Assembly: GCA_040389445.1 (NCBI GenBank) | Contig: JAZJZX010000002.1 | Coordinates: 186,001-250,000, forward strand | Length of the DNA stretch: 64,000 nt | Reading direction: 5' to 3' | Source: UBA5189 sp040389445 | GTDB lineage: Bacteria > Chloroflexota > Limnocylindria > Limnocylindrales > CSP1-4 | In this document: piece by piece, positions 22,889 to 31,602 of the stretch | How positions within the stretch are numbered: position 1 is the stretch's first letter | How the letters are laid out: every line of letters begins with the position of its first letter | The notes under the pieces: generated by a model | Told to the model about the DNA's origin: nothing | The model's database searches: none | What the model saw: only the letters and a program-made list of their open reading frames with translations | Program-made: the position numbers and the translations under genes

Positions 22889-22894
22889 TATACT
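22889..22894 (+). promoter_or_regulatory. -10 box TATACT of the ilvE-glycosyltransferase unit
   Basis: GCGCTATACT in the 100-base gap after the CaCA gene, about 62 bases before the ilvE ATG, followed by an AGGAG ribosome site. Confidence 0.5.
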
Positions 22895-22955
22895 CGGGCC
22901 CGAACCCGAAAGTGGTCCCGCGGTCGCGCCCGCGATCAACCAGGAGCCCCGTCGA

Positions 22956-23924
22956 ATGGTGACCGAGAACGCACCCGCCACCCCGAAGGCCGCACCGGCC
23001 CTCGACGACCTGATCTGCTACTTCGAGGGCCGGTTCGTGCCGATGCGCGACGCGAAGGTCAGCATCATGACCCATGCCTTCATGTACGGGACGGCGATCT
23101 TCGAGGGGATCCGGGCGTACTGGAACGCGGAGCAGGGGACGCTCTACGGGCTCTTCCTGCGGGAGCACATGGAGCGGATCCGGCGAAACGCCGGGATGCT
23201 GCTGATGGAGGACCTGCCGAGCACGGATGAGCTCGTTCGCCTGGTGGTCGAAACGGCCTCGCGCAACGGTCTGCGGGAGGACCTCTACATCCGCCCTTCC
23301 TACTACAAGTCGACGCGTGCCATCGGCGTCCGCCTCCACCACCTCGAGCACGAGCTCTACATCCTCGCGATGCCCTTCGGGAACTACATCGACGTCGACA
23401 AGGGCGTCCGTCTGATGACCTCGTCGTGGCGGCGGAACGCCGACGAGGCGATTCCGGCCCGGGGCAAGATCGTCGGCGGTTACGTGAACATGGCCTTCCA
23501 GAAGTCGGAGGCCGAGCTCAACGGCTACGACGAGGCCCTGGTGCTCACGGCAACCGGCCAGGCCTCGGAGGCCTCGGCCGCGAACATGTTCGTCGTCCGG
23601 GACGGACTGCTCCTGACACCGCCCGTCAGCGACGACATCCTCGAGGGCGTGACCCGGCGTGCGATGCTCGAACTGGCCGCCAGCCTCGACCTCAGCGTGG
23701 AGATTCGATCGATCGATCGGTCGGAGATCTACATCGCCGATGAGATGTTCCTGTGTGGTACGGGTGTCCAGATCTCACCGGTGATCGAACTGGATCATCG
23801 TCCGGTTGGAACCGGGTCGATCGGGCCGATCACGCGCGCGATCCGGGACGCCTACTTCGAAGCGGTTCGAGGGCGGACCCCGGCCTTCTCGCACTGGGTG
23901 ACCCCGATCCCCATCGGTGGCTGA
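22956..23924 (+). CDS. ilvE: Branched-chain amino acid aminotransferase (fold-type IV PLP enzyme)
   Basis: Transfers the amino group between glutamate and the branched-chain 2-oxo acids. Supporting blocks: SIMTHAFMYGTAIFEGIRAYW, LREHMERI, LYIRPSYYKS, and the PLP-lysine region ARGKIVGGYVNMAFQKSEAELNGYDEAL in pieces, then GQASEASAANMFVVRDG and DEMFLCGTGVQISPVIELD. 322 residues, normal length. ATG 22956 has AGGAG about nine bases upstream. Related fold-IV enzymes (D-amino acid transaminase, ADC lyase) are possible alternatives but the GT-GVQ motif favours BCAT. The stop overlaps the next gene by eight bases. Confidence 0.92.
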   Translation: MVTENAPATPKAAPALDDLICYFEGRFVPMRDAKVSIMTHAFMYGTAIFEGIRAYWNAEQGTLYGLFLREHMERIRRNAGMLLMEDLPSTDELVRLVVETASRNGLREDLYIRPSYYKSTRAIGVRLHHLEHELYILAMPFGNYIDVDKGVRLMTSSWRRNADEAIPARGKIVGGYVNMAFQKSEAELNGYDEALVLTATGQASEASAANMFVVRDGLLLTPPVSDDILEGVTRRAMLELAASLDLSVEIRSIDRSEIYIADEMFLCGTGVQISPVIELDHRPVGTGSIGPITRAIRDAYFEAVRGRTPAFSHWVTPIPIGG

Positions 23925-25680
23925 CGCGGCTGCCCCCGGGCCGGGGGCCGACGCGAGGAAAGTGCGCACGCGGGCGCCGGATGCGGCGGCCGACTCGTCT
24001 CACGCGGAGCCGCCGACCGCCGAGGCCGTTCCGGATCGGGCCCGAACGATCCAGCGGCTCCTCGAGGTGGTCCCGGGTACGGTCACCTGGGGTCTGATCG
24101 CCGCCTCGATCGCCCTTTCGTTCCGCTTTCCACAGGTCGTGGCCTGGTTCGTCCTGACCTTCGACGTCTACTGGCTGTACAAGGCCGTGATGCTCACCGG
24201 AGGTGTCGTGGCTGCGTACACGATGCTCCGCCAGGTGGTCGACCTGGACTGGCGAACGCGGACCTATGCGCTGCGGGACGTTTCCGGACGCATCGCGACG
24301 ATCGAGGAGCGCCTGCCGGCCATGGCCCGCCGGATCGACGCGCTCGCCCAGGCGGGCGACCGGGCCGCGGCCGCGGGCGGTCGTCGCGAAGTCGCACGGC
24401 TTCGCTCCGAGCGGAAGGACCTGCTTCGGCTCCTGGCGAGGCGCGGGGACCCGATCCCTGATCCCGATCGGCTGTGGCACGTCGCGCTCGTGCCCACGCA
24501 CACGGAGCCCTACGAGAAGCTGCATGCAACCATCCAGGCGCTGGCCGACACCGATTGGCCGTCGGAGCGGCTGATGGTCGCCATCATCACGCGCGAAACC
24601 GATGTCCAGGGCCGGGCGAACGTCGCCCGGCTGCGCGACGCCTTCGGCGACCGATTCCTGCACTTCTTCCACGTCCTCGACCCGCTCGAGCCGGGGATCG
24701 TGGTGGGCAAGAGCAGCGCGATGGCGTACGGCGGTCGCTGGTTGTATCGGGAGCTGGCTCGCCTCGGTTTCGATCCGCGGGAGGTCCTGGTCACGGACCT
24801 GGATTCGGACTACCGCGTCCATCGCGGCTACTTCGGGTACCTGAGCTGGACGTTCCTGACGGACCCGGACCGCTTCCGGCGCCTGTACCAGCCGATTCCC
24901 ATGTTTCACAACAACATGTGGGAGACGCCGCTGGCGGTGCGTCTGGTCGCGATCGGGGCAACCCACGTCCAGATGGGCCGATCCCTCACGCCGGAGAAGC
25001 TGATCAGCTTCTCGTCCTACTCCGTGAGCCTCCAGACGGTCCACGACGTCGACTACTGGGCAACCGACGCGATCCCGGAGGACAGCCGGTTCTACTGGAA
25101 ATCCTTCTTCCGGTTCAGCGGCGAGTTCAGGGCCATCCCGCTGTTCATGCCCATCTACGGCGATGCGGTGCGCGCCCGGTCCTATCCGCGGTCCCTCCTG
25201 GAGCAGTACACCCAGATCCGGCGGTGGGCCTGGGGTGTGACGGACATCCCGTACTACATTCGCAATGCGTTCGCTCATTCGGAGATCCCGCGGACCACCC
25301 GGATTCGACGACTGGTGGACCTCTGGCTGGATCATCTCAACTGGGCGATCGCGCCGTTCGTGATCATCTTCGGTTCCAACCTGCCGCTCTTCCTGAATCC
25401 CGCCTTTGCCGAGACCACCCTGGGCCAGAACCTCCCGCTGTACGCGTCGTGGCTCCTCACCGGCGCCTTCGCCTGCCTGGTCGTGCTGATGTACGTGGAG
25501 GAGCGGATCGCGCCGCCCAGGCCGGTCGAGTGGGGGGTCGTCCACAACGTCATCAGCCGGGTGCAGTGGCTGCTCCTGCCGGTCGTGGGTCTGATCTTCT
25601 CGAATCTGCCGGCCCTTGATGCCCAGACGCGGCTGATGGCGGGTCGGTATCTCGAATATCGGGTGACCGAGAAGGTCTGA
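23917..25680 (+). CDS. Membrane glycosyltransferase, family 2 (processive type)
   Basis: 587 residues. The layout is N-terminal membrane helices (GLIAASIALSF and VVAWFVLTFDVYWLYKAVMLTGG), a cytosolic segment with coiled-coil character, a GT2 catalytic domain with VALVPTHTEPYEKLHATIQAL, the DxD-type VTDLDSDYRVH near residue 295, and a Q-x-x-R-W motif QIRRW at residues 433-437 typical of processive synthases, then three C-terminal helices (IAPFVIIFGSNLPLF, LLTGAFACLVVLMYV, LLLPVVGLIFSNL). It probably makes and exports a cell-surface polysaccharide; donor and product are unknown. GTG 23917 overlaps ilvE by eight bases. Confidence 0.82.
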   Translation: MADAAAPGPGADARKVRTRAPDAAADSSHAEPPTAEAVPDRARTIQRLLEVVPGTVTWGLIAASIALSFRFPQVVAWFVLTFDVYWLYKAVMLTGGVVAAYTMLRQVVDLDWRTRTYALRDVSGRIATIEERLPAMARRIDALAQAGDRAAAAGGRREVARLRSERKDLLRLLARRGDPIPDPDRLWHVALVPTHTEPYEKLHATIQALADTDWPSERLMVAIITRETDVQGRANVARLRDAFGDRFLHFFHVLDPLEPGIVVGKSSAMAYGGRWLYRELARLGFDPREVLVTDLDSDYRVHRGYFGYLSWTFLTDPDRFRRLYQPIPMFHNNMWETPLAVRLVAIGATHVQMGRSLTPEKLISFSSYSVSLQTVHDVDYWATDAIPEDSRFYWKSFFRFSGEFRAIPLFMPIYGDAVRARSYPRSLLEQYTQIRRWAWGVTDIPYYIRNAFAHSEIPRTTRIRRLVDLWLDHLNWAIAPFVIIFGSNLPLFLNPAFAETTLGQNLPLYASWLLTGAFACLVVLMYVEERIAPPRPVEWGVVHNVISRVQWLLLPVVGLIFSNLPALDAQTRLMAGRYLEYRVTEKV

Positions 25681-25695
25681 GCATCGCCGGGCGCA

Positions 25696-25771
25696 GCGCG
25701 TCCTGGGATCGGCGGCGCGTCCTGGGATCGGCGGCGCGTCAGGGGATCGGCGGCGCGTCAGGGGATCGGCG
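25696..25771. repeat. Four 19-bp tandem repeats between convergent genes
   Basis: Units at 25696, 25715, 25734 and 25753. The first two read GCGCGTCCTGGGATCGGCG and the last two GCGCGTCAGGGGATCGGCG, so the array is two homogenised pairs. It fills the gap between the glycosyltransferase and LCP stop codons; the LCP stop (TCA on the plus strand, 25758-25760) lies within the fourth unit, and unit three repeats that stop segment. A partial fifth unit extends into the LCP coding end. Confidence 0.9.
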
Positions 25772-27563
25772 GCGGCGTCAGGGCGGGCGTCGTGGTCCCG
25801 GTGATGATCACGAAGTCCGCGGTCGACGACGGACTTGCGACAAGTTCGACCGTGGCCGAGAAGATGCCTTCGAGCGCGGCGACGGTCAGCGGCATGGTGG
25901 TCTCGGCGCCGTTGTAGACGCGAATCGTGGTCCCCGGAAGTCCCGACACGTCGGGCTTCTGGCTTGGCGCCGACGCGGCGATGCCGAGGAACTCCAGGTA
26001 ATCGGCGATGCCGCTCGCCTCGCCCGCCTTGCCCGAACCGTTGAGAACATAGACGGTGGCGCCCTCGGCGGCGATCTGCTCGCGCCGATCGCCGGCCGGG
26101 TCGCTGGAGAAGGCGTCACGAATGGCGGCGCGGATCCGATCGAGACGAGGCACGATGATGTACCCGCGCGGGCTCGAGGTGTACTCGACCTGGTAGTAGG
26201 GCGGCGTGAAGATGAACGAGCGAATGCTCCGCGACGTGATCCGCTCGGCGAGCCCGAGAAGCTGCGGGAAGAGCTCGCGGGGAATGTCCGTGCGGACGGA
26301 CGCGGACAGAGCGGCAGCGAGCTCGTCCACGTGCGGCAGGATTCGCGCGATATCGGCCTGCTGACGCAACGACAGGAGCACGCGCTGCTGCCGCGCGCCA
26401 CGGTCGAAGTCCGTCGATCCGTGGCGTGAGCGGGCGTAGACGAGTGCCTCGGCTCCGGTCATGTACTGCATTCCGGACGGGATGTAGACCCGCTGGAGGG
26501 CTCCGCCACCCGCCGGGTATCGATCGTCGACCACCGGGACCTGCACGTTGATCGTGACGCCGCCGAGCGCATCGACGATCTTCTGGAAGCCCTCGAAGTT
26601 GACCTCGACGTAGTACTTGACATCGAGCCCGTACAGCTCGCCCAGGATCGCCTTGAGCCCGTTGTAGCCTCGCGTCCTGTCCGTCCCCGGGAACAGGTCC
26701 GGCCGATTCCGCACGGCGGCAAACCAGGCGTTGATCTTGCCGGCGTAGACGCTCCCGAACAACGTGCGCGCGGGTCCAGCCGGGATCGGTACGTCGACCG
26801 TGTCGCGGGGGAGCTGGAACATCGCCACCTGGTTGGTCAGCGGGTCGATGGACAGGGTGATCATCGTGTCCGTGTTGTGGCCGCCGCCCTGCTCGTCCGC
26901 ACCGATGAGCAGGATGTTGAGGCGCTCCGTACCGTTCCAGGGCGGGATGGTGGTGGCTGGAACGGCCGTGCCGACGGCGCTCGGACCCGGCGTTTCGACG
27001 ACCGTGGGGTCGGCCGACGGATCCGGCGACTCGCTGGCCGTCGCATCGCAACCGGATGCGTTCGGATCGAAGATGCATTGCGTCGTCCCCGCGAGCAACA
27101 CGTCGTAGCGAGCCACGGCAACGTGGAGCGTGCTCATGACGACGAGCACGGCGAGCAGGCCGGCGACCGAGGTGATCCGGACAACGCCGGCCCCTCCGCC
27201 CCGAGACGCCCGACCCTCGATCGCCACCGCGCGGCGCCCGGGAGCGTTGCCGGCCTGGAGCCAGCGCGCGATGCGCCAGGCGTCGACGATGGCCGCAGCC
27301 CGGTAGGCAAGCGCCACCAGGTTGATCACGAAGAGCCCGGCGATGAACCACTCCTGGATCGCCAGCCCGGCCAGCTGAAAGAGGTCGAGGCGCACGGCGA
27401 TCCCGGCGAGGAGCGCACCCAGCAGGATGGGAGGTGCGGCGAACCCGAGCGCCCGCCGGGAGGCGCCCAGATAGGCGTGGCCGAGGCCGGGGAAGACGAG
27501 GGAGAGGAACGCGGCGACGAAGGCAGAGCGTCGGCGCGGACGCATCTCGTGCGCGGTCTGCAT
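25758..27563 (-). CDS. LytR-CpsA-Psr (LCP) family cell-wall polymer ligase with LytR_C domain
   Basis: LCP enzymes attach lipid-linked glycopolymers to peptidoglycan outside the membrane. This 601-residue protein has an N-terminal region of membrane helices opening with the SLVFPGLGHAYLG motif, a further helix (SVAGLLAVLVVMSTLHVAV), a Pro/Ser/Thr linker, then the LCP domain: NILLIGADEQGG, DTMITLSID, QLPRDTVDVPIP, KINAWFAA, YARSRHGSTDFDRGARQQRVL. It ends with a LytR_C domain (VYVLNGSGKAGEASGIADYL). ATG 27563 lies seven bases after a minus-strand TATCCT, suggesting a leaderless message; TTG 27593 and ATG 27545 are alternatives. Divergent from ileS. Confidence 0.92.
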   Translation of the reverse strand: MQTAHEMRPRRRSAFVAAFLSLVFPGLGHAYLGASRRALGFAAPPILLGALLAGIAVRLDLFQLAGLAIQEWFIAGLFVINLVALAYRAAAIVDAWRIARWLQAGNAPGRRAVAIEGRASRGGGAGVVRITSVAGLLAVLVVMSTLHVAVARYDVLLAGTTQCIFDPNASGCDATASESPDPSADPTVVETPGPSAVGTAVPATTIPPWNGTERLNILLIGADEQGGGHNTDTMITLSIDPLTNQVAMFQLPRDTVDVPIPAGPARTLFGSVYAGKINAWFAAVRNRPDLFPGTDRTRGYNGLKAILGELYGLDVKYYVEVNFEGFQKIVDALGGVTINVQVPVVDDRYPAGGGALQRVYIPSGMQYMTGAEALVYARSRHGSTDFDRGARQQRVLLSLRQQADIARILPHVDELAAALSASVRTDIPRELFPQLLGLAERITSRSIRSFIFTPPYYQVEYTSSPRGYIIVPRLDRIRAAIRDAFSSDPAGDRREQIAAEGATVYVLNGSGKAGEASGIADYLEFLGIAASAPSQKPDVSGLPGTTIRVYNGAETTMPLTVAALEGIFSATVELVASPSSTADFVIITGTTTPALTPPPIP

Positions 27564-27567
27564 CGCG

Positions 27568-27578
27568 GGTAGGATACT
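27568..27578. promoter_or_regulatory. Overlapping divergent -10 boxes between the LCP gene and ileS
   Basis: GGTAGGATACT carries TAGGAT on the plus strand (27570-27575, toward ileS, 87 bases before its ATG) and TATCCT on the minus strand (27576-27571, toward the LCP gene, whose ATG follows after seven bases). The layout resembles GGTATGATACC at 44662. Confidence 0.45.
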
Positions 27579-27661
27579 CGGACCCGACGTCAACCGCGCC
27601 CGGGTCGTTTCGACGCTCGAACCGATATCCGGCGGCCAGTCCAGTCACCTCGCGAGGCCAG

Positions 27662-30600
27662 ATGTTCCGACCCGTTCCAGCGCGCCCGGATCTCGTTCCG
27701 ATGGAACACGAGACCCTCGCCTTCTGGCGGGAGCGCGGCACGTTTGCCGAGCTGCGGGCGCAGAACGCGGAAGGCCCGAAGTGGAGCTTTCTGGACGGTC
27801 CCATCACCGCGAACAATCCGATGGGCGTGCATCACGCCTGGGGTCGAACGTACAAGGACCTCTTTCAGCGGTTCCACGCCATGCTGGGCGAGGCCCAGCG
27901 CTGGCAGAACGGGTTCGACTGTCAGGGCCTCTGGGTCGAGGTCAACGTCGAGCGCGATCTCGGCTTCACGTCGAAGCGGGATATCGAGGCCTACGGCATC
28001 GCGGAGTTCGTCAGCCTGTGCAAGCAGCGGGTCCTGACCTACGCGGCGCGCCAGACCGAGCAGTCGATCCGCCTCGGCTACTGGACGGACTGGAACGACC
28101 CGGACGAACTCCGGCGGTTGCGCGATCTGCTGGCTGCGGATCCGGCCCAGCTCGTGACGGTCGACGGGCCGAGGGGTCCCGTCACCGACACGGTCGAGAT
28201 GATCGTGGGCCGGCTGGGCATGCCCGAGCTGGGCGGCAGCTATTTCACCTTCAGCAATGAGAACAACGACCTGATCTGGGGCTTCCTCGCCGAATGCCAT
28301 CGCCGCGGCTGGATCTACAAGGGCCACGACACCATGCCGTGGTGCGCCCGCTGCGGTACCGGCATCAGCCAGCACGAGATGACGGAGGGCTACCAGGATC
28401 GCGACGATCCGGGGCTGACCGTCCGCCTTCCGCTCCTCGACCGTCCCGGTGAATCGCTCCTGGTCTGGACGACGACGCCGTGGACGCTGACGTCGAACGT
28501 CGCCGCCGCTGTCGGTCCGGATCTCCGGTACGTGCGGGTCCGCTCCGGGAACGACACGTTGTGGCTCGCGAAGGGCACGCTCGGCAGCGCTCTCGAGGGA
28601 GGGTTCGAGGTCCTGGAGGAGCGAGCGGGAAGCGACCTCGTGGGATGGCGCTATGCGGGTCCGTTCGACGAGCTTCCCGCCGTGATCGAGGCGTTCGCGA
28701 AGGGCACGCGTTCCGAACCCGGCACCCAGTACGTGCACCGGGTGGTCCCGTGGTCCGAGGTCGGTGAGGAAGAGGGGACCGGGATCGTCCACATCGCGCC
28801 AGGGTGCGGAGCGGAGGATTACGCGCTCGGAAAGGCGCTCGGTCTCCCGATCATCGCGCCGCTCGACGAGTCCGGCATCTTCCTGGATGGCTTTGGCGCC
28901 CTGTCCGGACGCGATGTCCGCGAGGTGACCGAGCCCATCGTGGAGCATCTTCGTCGGGAGGGTCGATTCCAGCGGCTGGAGACCTACCGTCATCGCTATC
29001 CCCATTGCTGGCGCTGCGGGACGGCGCTGGTGTTCCGCCTGGTGGACGAGTGGTACATCAGCATGGGCGAGGTCTACGATCAGCCGCGCGAAACCCTGAC
29101 CAGGGAGCAGGTGGACCGCAGCCTTCGCTACCAGATCATGGACGTCGTGGACGAGATCCGGTGGATCCCCGGATTCGGCTACGAACGGGAGCTCGACTGG
29201 CTCCTCAACATGCGCGACTGGATGATCAGCAAGAAGCGCTACTGGGGGCTGGCGCTCCCGATCTACGAATGCGCGACCTGCAAGACGTTCGACGTCGTCG
29301 GCGGTCGAGACGAACTCCGGGAGCGGGCCGTTTCGGGCTGGGATCGCCTCGAAGGGCACACGCCCCACCGTCCGTACGTGGACGAGGTGGTCATCGCCTG
29401 CCCGACCTGTGGCGGCGAGATACGCCGGATCCCCGACGTCGGCAATCCCTGGCTCGACGCGGGCATCGTGCCGTTCTCGACGCTGCACTACCGCGAGGAA
29501 CCGGACTACTGGGCCCAGTGGTTCCCCGCCGACTTCATCACCGAGAGTTTCCCGGGCCAATTCCGCAACTGGTTCTACGCCATGCTCGCCATGAGCACGG
29601 TCCTGCGACGCGAGGCCCCGTTCCGGACGATCTTCGGCTACGCGACGCTCTTCGCCGAGGACGGCCGCGCAATGCACAAGAGTTGGGGCAACGCCATCGA
29701 GTTCGACGAGGCCGCCGAGCGGATGGGCGTGGACGTGATGCGCTGGCTCTACATGTCATCCCGACCGGATGACAACATCCTGTTCGGCTGGCATGCCGCC
29801 GACGACGCGCGCCGCCGGCTGCTCATCCTGTGGAACGTGTATGCCTTTTTCGTGACCTATGCGCGCCTGACCGGCTGGGCGCCGGGACCGGCGGACCCGC
29901 CGGTCGAGGAGCGGCCACCGATGGATCGATGGATCCTGTCCCGGGTGGCGGGCCTTGCCGGCGCGGTTGAAGATCGGCTTGCCGACTACGACGCGCTATC
30001 AGCGACGCGGCTGATCGACACCTTCATCGACGATCTGTCGACCTGGTATCTCCGCCTGTCACGGAAGCGGTTCTCTCGGGGCACGGGATCGGATCGCGCG
30101 GCCGCGTTTGCGACGCTGCATGCCGCGCTCGTGGCCGTCGCCCGGATCTCGGCCCCGATCCTGCCCTTCCTGACCGAGCAGATCTACGGCAACCTCGTGG
30201 TCGGGAGCGATCCGGATGCGCCCCATTCGGTCCACCTGACCCGGTACCCGGGTGCGGAGCTCGCGCCGCTCCACGATGCGCGGCTCGAAGCCGCGATGGC
30301 CACGGCCCGGCGCGCCGTCGACCTGGCGAGAACGCTGCGCGGGACCGCGAACCTCAAGGTTCGGCAGCCCCTCGCCCGCCTCTGGCTCGCACTCCCGGGC
30401 GGCGACCTGCACGAACTCGAGGCGCTCGTCGCGCTCATGGCGGAGGAACTCAACGTTCGCCACGTGGAACTGATCGGCGACGAGTCAGGTCTCGTTGAGC
30501 GCCGGGTCAGGGTCCTGCTCCCCAAGGTCGGCAAGAAGCTCGGCGCGGCGATTCCGGCGATCATGGCGGCCGCCCGCGATGGCGCATTCGAGATCCGGCC

Positions 30601-31006
30601 GGACGGATCGGTCGCCCTGGCCGGCGTGATCCTTGCCGCCGATGAGGTGGAGATCCTCGCCACGCCGCGGCCCGGGACTGTCGTCGCCCACGACGACGGC
30701 CTGGTCGTGGTCCTCGACACGGATCTGACCGCCGACCTTCGCGCCGAGGGGGACGCGCGCGAGCTTCAGCGGGCCGTCCAGGACCTTCGCAAGGAAGCGG
30801 GTCTCGAGCTCGACGATCGCATCCTGCTGCACGTGGACGGCCTCGCCCCGGGAGTCGCGGACCACCTCGCCGCCGTGGCCGCCGAAACGCTCGCGGACCT
30901 GGCGCCCGGGCCGCCGGCCGGTGGGCAGCGCGGAACGGTGGAACTCGAGGCAGGTGTCGCCACGATCACCCTGCTCCGTCTCCCGACGAGCGCTGCCGGG
31001 TCATGA
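27662..31006 (+). CDS. ileS: Isoleucyl-tRNA synthetase, divergent class I signature
   Basis: Class I aminoacyl-tRNA synthetase of 1114 residues. The catalytic domain starts MFRPVPARPD and carries the HIGH region as GVHHAWGRTYKD (residues 55-66), in which only the last His of HIGH is kept when aligned on the conserved Lys-Asp. The KMSKS equivalent is AMHKSWGN (M671-H-K-S). Zinc-type cysteine pairs WCARCGTG, HCWRCGTA, CATC and CPTC, editing-domain residues (VWTTTPWTLTSN) and the tRNA-binding C-terminus (WILSR, LIDTFIDDLSTWYL) are present. Assignment to isoleucine rests on the WTTTPWTL editing block, overall similarity and the conserved ileS-lspA-rluD order; valine or leucine specificity cannot be strictly excluded. 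Stop overlaps lspA (ATGA). Confidence 0.88.
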   Translation: MFRPVPARPDLVPMEHETLAFWRERGTFAELRAQNAEGPKWSFLDGPITANNPMGVHHAWGRTYKDLFQRFHAMLGEAQRWQNGFDCQGLWVEVNVERDLGFTSKRDIEAYGIAEFVSLCKQRVLTYAARQTEQSIRLGYWTDWNDPDELRRLRDLLAADPAQLVTVDGPRGPVTDTVEMIVGRLGMPELGGSYFTFSNENNDLIWGFLAECHRRGWIYKGHDTMPWCARCGTGISQHEMTEGYQDRDDPGLTVRLPLLDRPGESLLVWTTTPWTLTSNVAAAVGPDLRYVRVRSGNDTLWLAKGTLGSALEGGFEVLEERAGSDLVGWRYAGPFDELPAVIEAFAKGTRSEPGTQYVHRVVPWSEVGEEEGTGIVHIAPGCGAEDYALGKALGLPIIAPLDESGIFLDGFGALSGRDVREVTEPIVEHLRREGRFQRLETYRHRYPHCWRCGTALVFRLVDEWYISMGEVYDQPRETLTREQVDRSLRYQIMDVVDEIRWIPGFGYERELDWLLNMRDWMISKKRYWGLALPIYECATCKTFDVVGGRDELRERAVSGWDRLEGHTPHRPYVDEVVIACPTCGGEIRRIPDVGNPWLDAGIVPFSTLHYREEPDYWAQWFPADFITESFPGQFRNWFYAMLAMSTVLRREAPFRTIFGYATLFAEDGRAMHKSWGNAIEFDEAAERMGVDVMRWLYMSSRPDDNILFGWHAADDARRRLLILWNVYAFFVTYARLTGWAPGPADPPVEERPPMDRWILSRVAGLAGAVEDRLADYDALSATRLIDTFIDDLSTWYLRLSRKRFSRGTGSDRAAAFATLHAALVAVARISAPILPFLTEQIYGNLVVGSDPDAPHSVHLTRYPGAELAPLHDARLEAAMATARRAVDLARTLRGTANLKVRQPLARLWLALPGGDLHELEALVALMAEELNVRHVELIGDESGLVERRVRVLLPKVGKKLGAAIPAIMAAARDGAFEIRPDGSVALAGVILAADEVEILATPRPGTVVAHDDGLVVVLDTDLTADLRAEGDARELQRAVQDLRKEAGLELDDRILLHVDGLAPGVADHLAAVAAETLADLAPGPPAGGQRGTVELEAGVATITLLRLPTSAAGS

Positions 31007-31602
31007 CCGCTCCGACCCGAGGGCGACCGTACTGGGGGCCGTTCATCGGGCTGGTCGCCCTGATCGTCGCCATCGATCAGGGCAGCAAGGCGTGGATTGC
31101 CGCCGAGCTCTCGGCAGGCCGGGTGATCGTCTTCCTCGACGGTGCCTTGCGACTCATCTACTCGGAGAACAACGGGGCCCTGTTCGGGCTGTTCCGCGGC
31201 CAGGTCGTCATCTTCGCCCTGCTGAGTCTCGGGGTGATCGCCATGATCCTCACGTTCCACGCCCGGTCCGGTCGGAGCGCGTACATGACCCTGACCCTGG
31301 GCTTGCTCCTGGGTGGCGCGATCGGCAATGCCGTCGATCGATTCCGCCTCGGGTATGTCGTCGACTTCGTCGACGGGGGCCTCGGAACGGCCCGCTTCTT
31401 CACGTTCAACTTCGCCGACGCCTGCATCAGTGGTGCCATCGTGTTGCTGCTGGCCATGGCCCTCCGTCCGTCCCTCGTCGGCTCGGGGCATGCCCACGCC
31501 GCGGCATCCCCGGTCGAGGGCGGCGGCAGTCGTGATGACCCGGCCGACGGGGCCGGAAGTCCTGATGGCCCGGCCGATCGGCCGGACGCGGACGATGCCT
31601 GA
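31003..31602 (+). CDS. lspA: Lipoprotein signal peptidase (signal peptidase II)
   Basis: Aspartyl membrane protease that removes prolipoprotein signal peptides. 199 residues, four helices. Conserved blocks: IAIDQGSKAWI-type first helix, YSENNGALFGLF, GGAIGNAVDRFRLGYVVDF (catalytic Asp) and FNFADACI (second catalytic Asp). The C-terminal ~35 residues are a Gly/Ser/Asp/Pro-rich tail beyond the usual end. ATG 31003 overlaps ileS (ATGA), and the end overlaps rluD by eight bases. Confidence 0.96.
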   Translation: MTAPTRGRPYWGPFIGLVALIVAIDQGSKAWIAAELSAGRVIVFLDGALRLIYSENNGALFGLFRGQVVIFALLSLGVIAMILTFHARSGRSAYMTLTLGLLLGGAIGNAVDRFRLGYVVDFVDGGLGTARFFTFNFADACISGAIVLLLAMALRPSLVGSGHAHAAASPVEGGGSRDDPADGAGSPDGPADRPDADDA

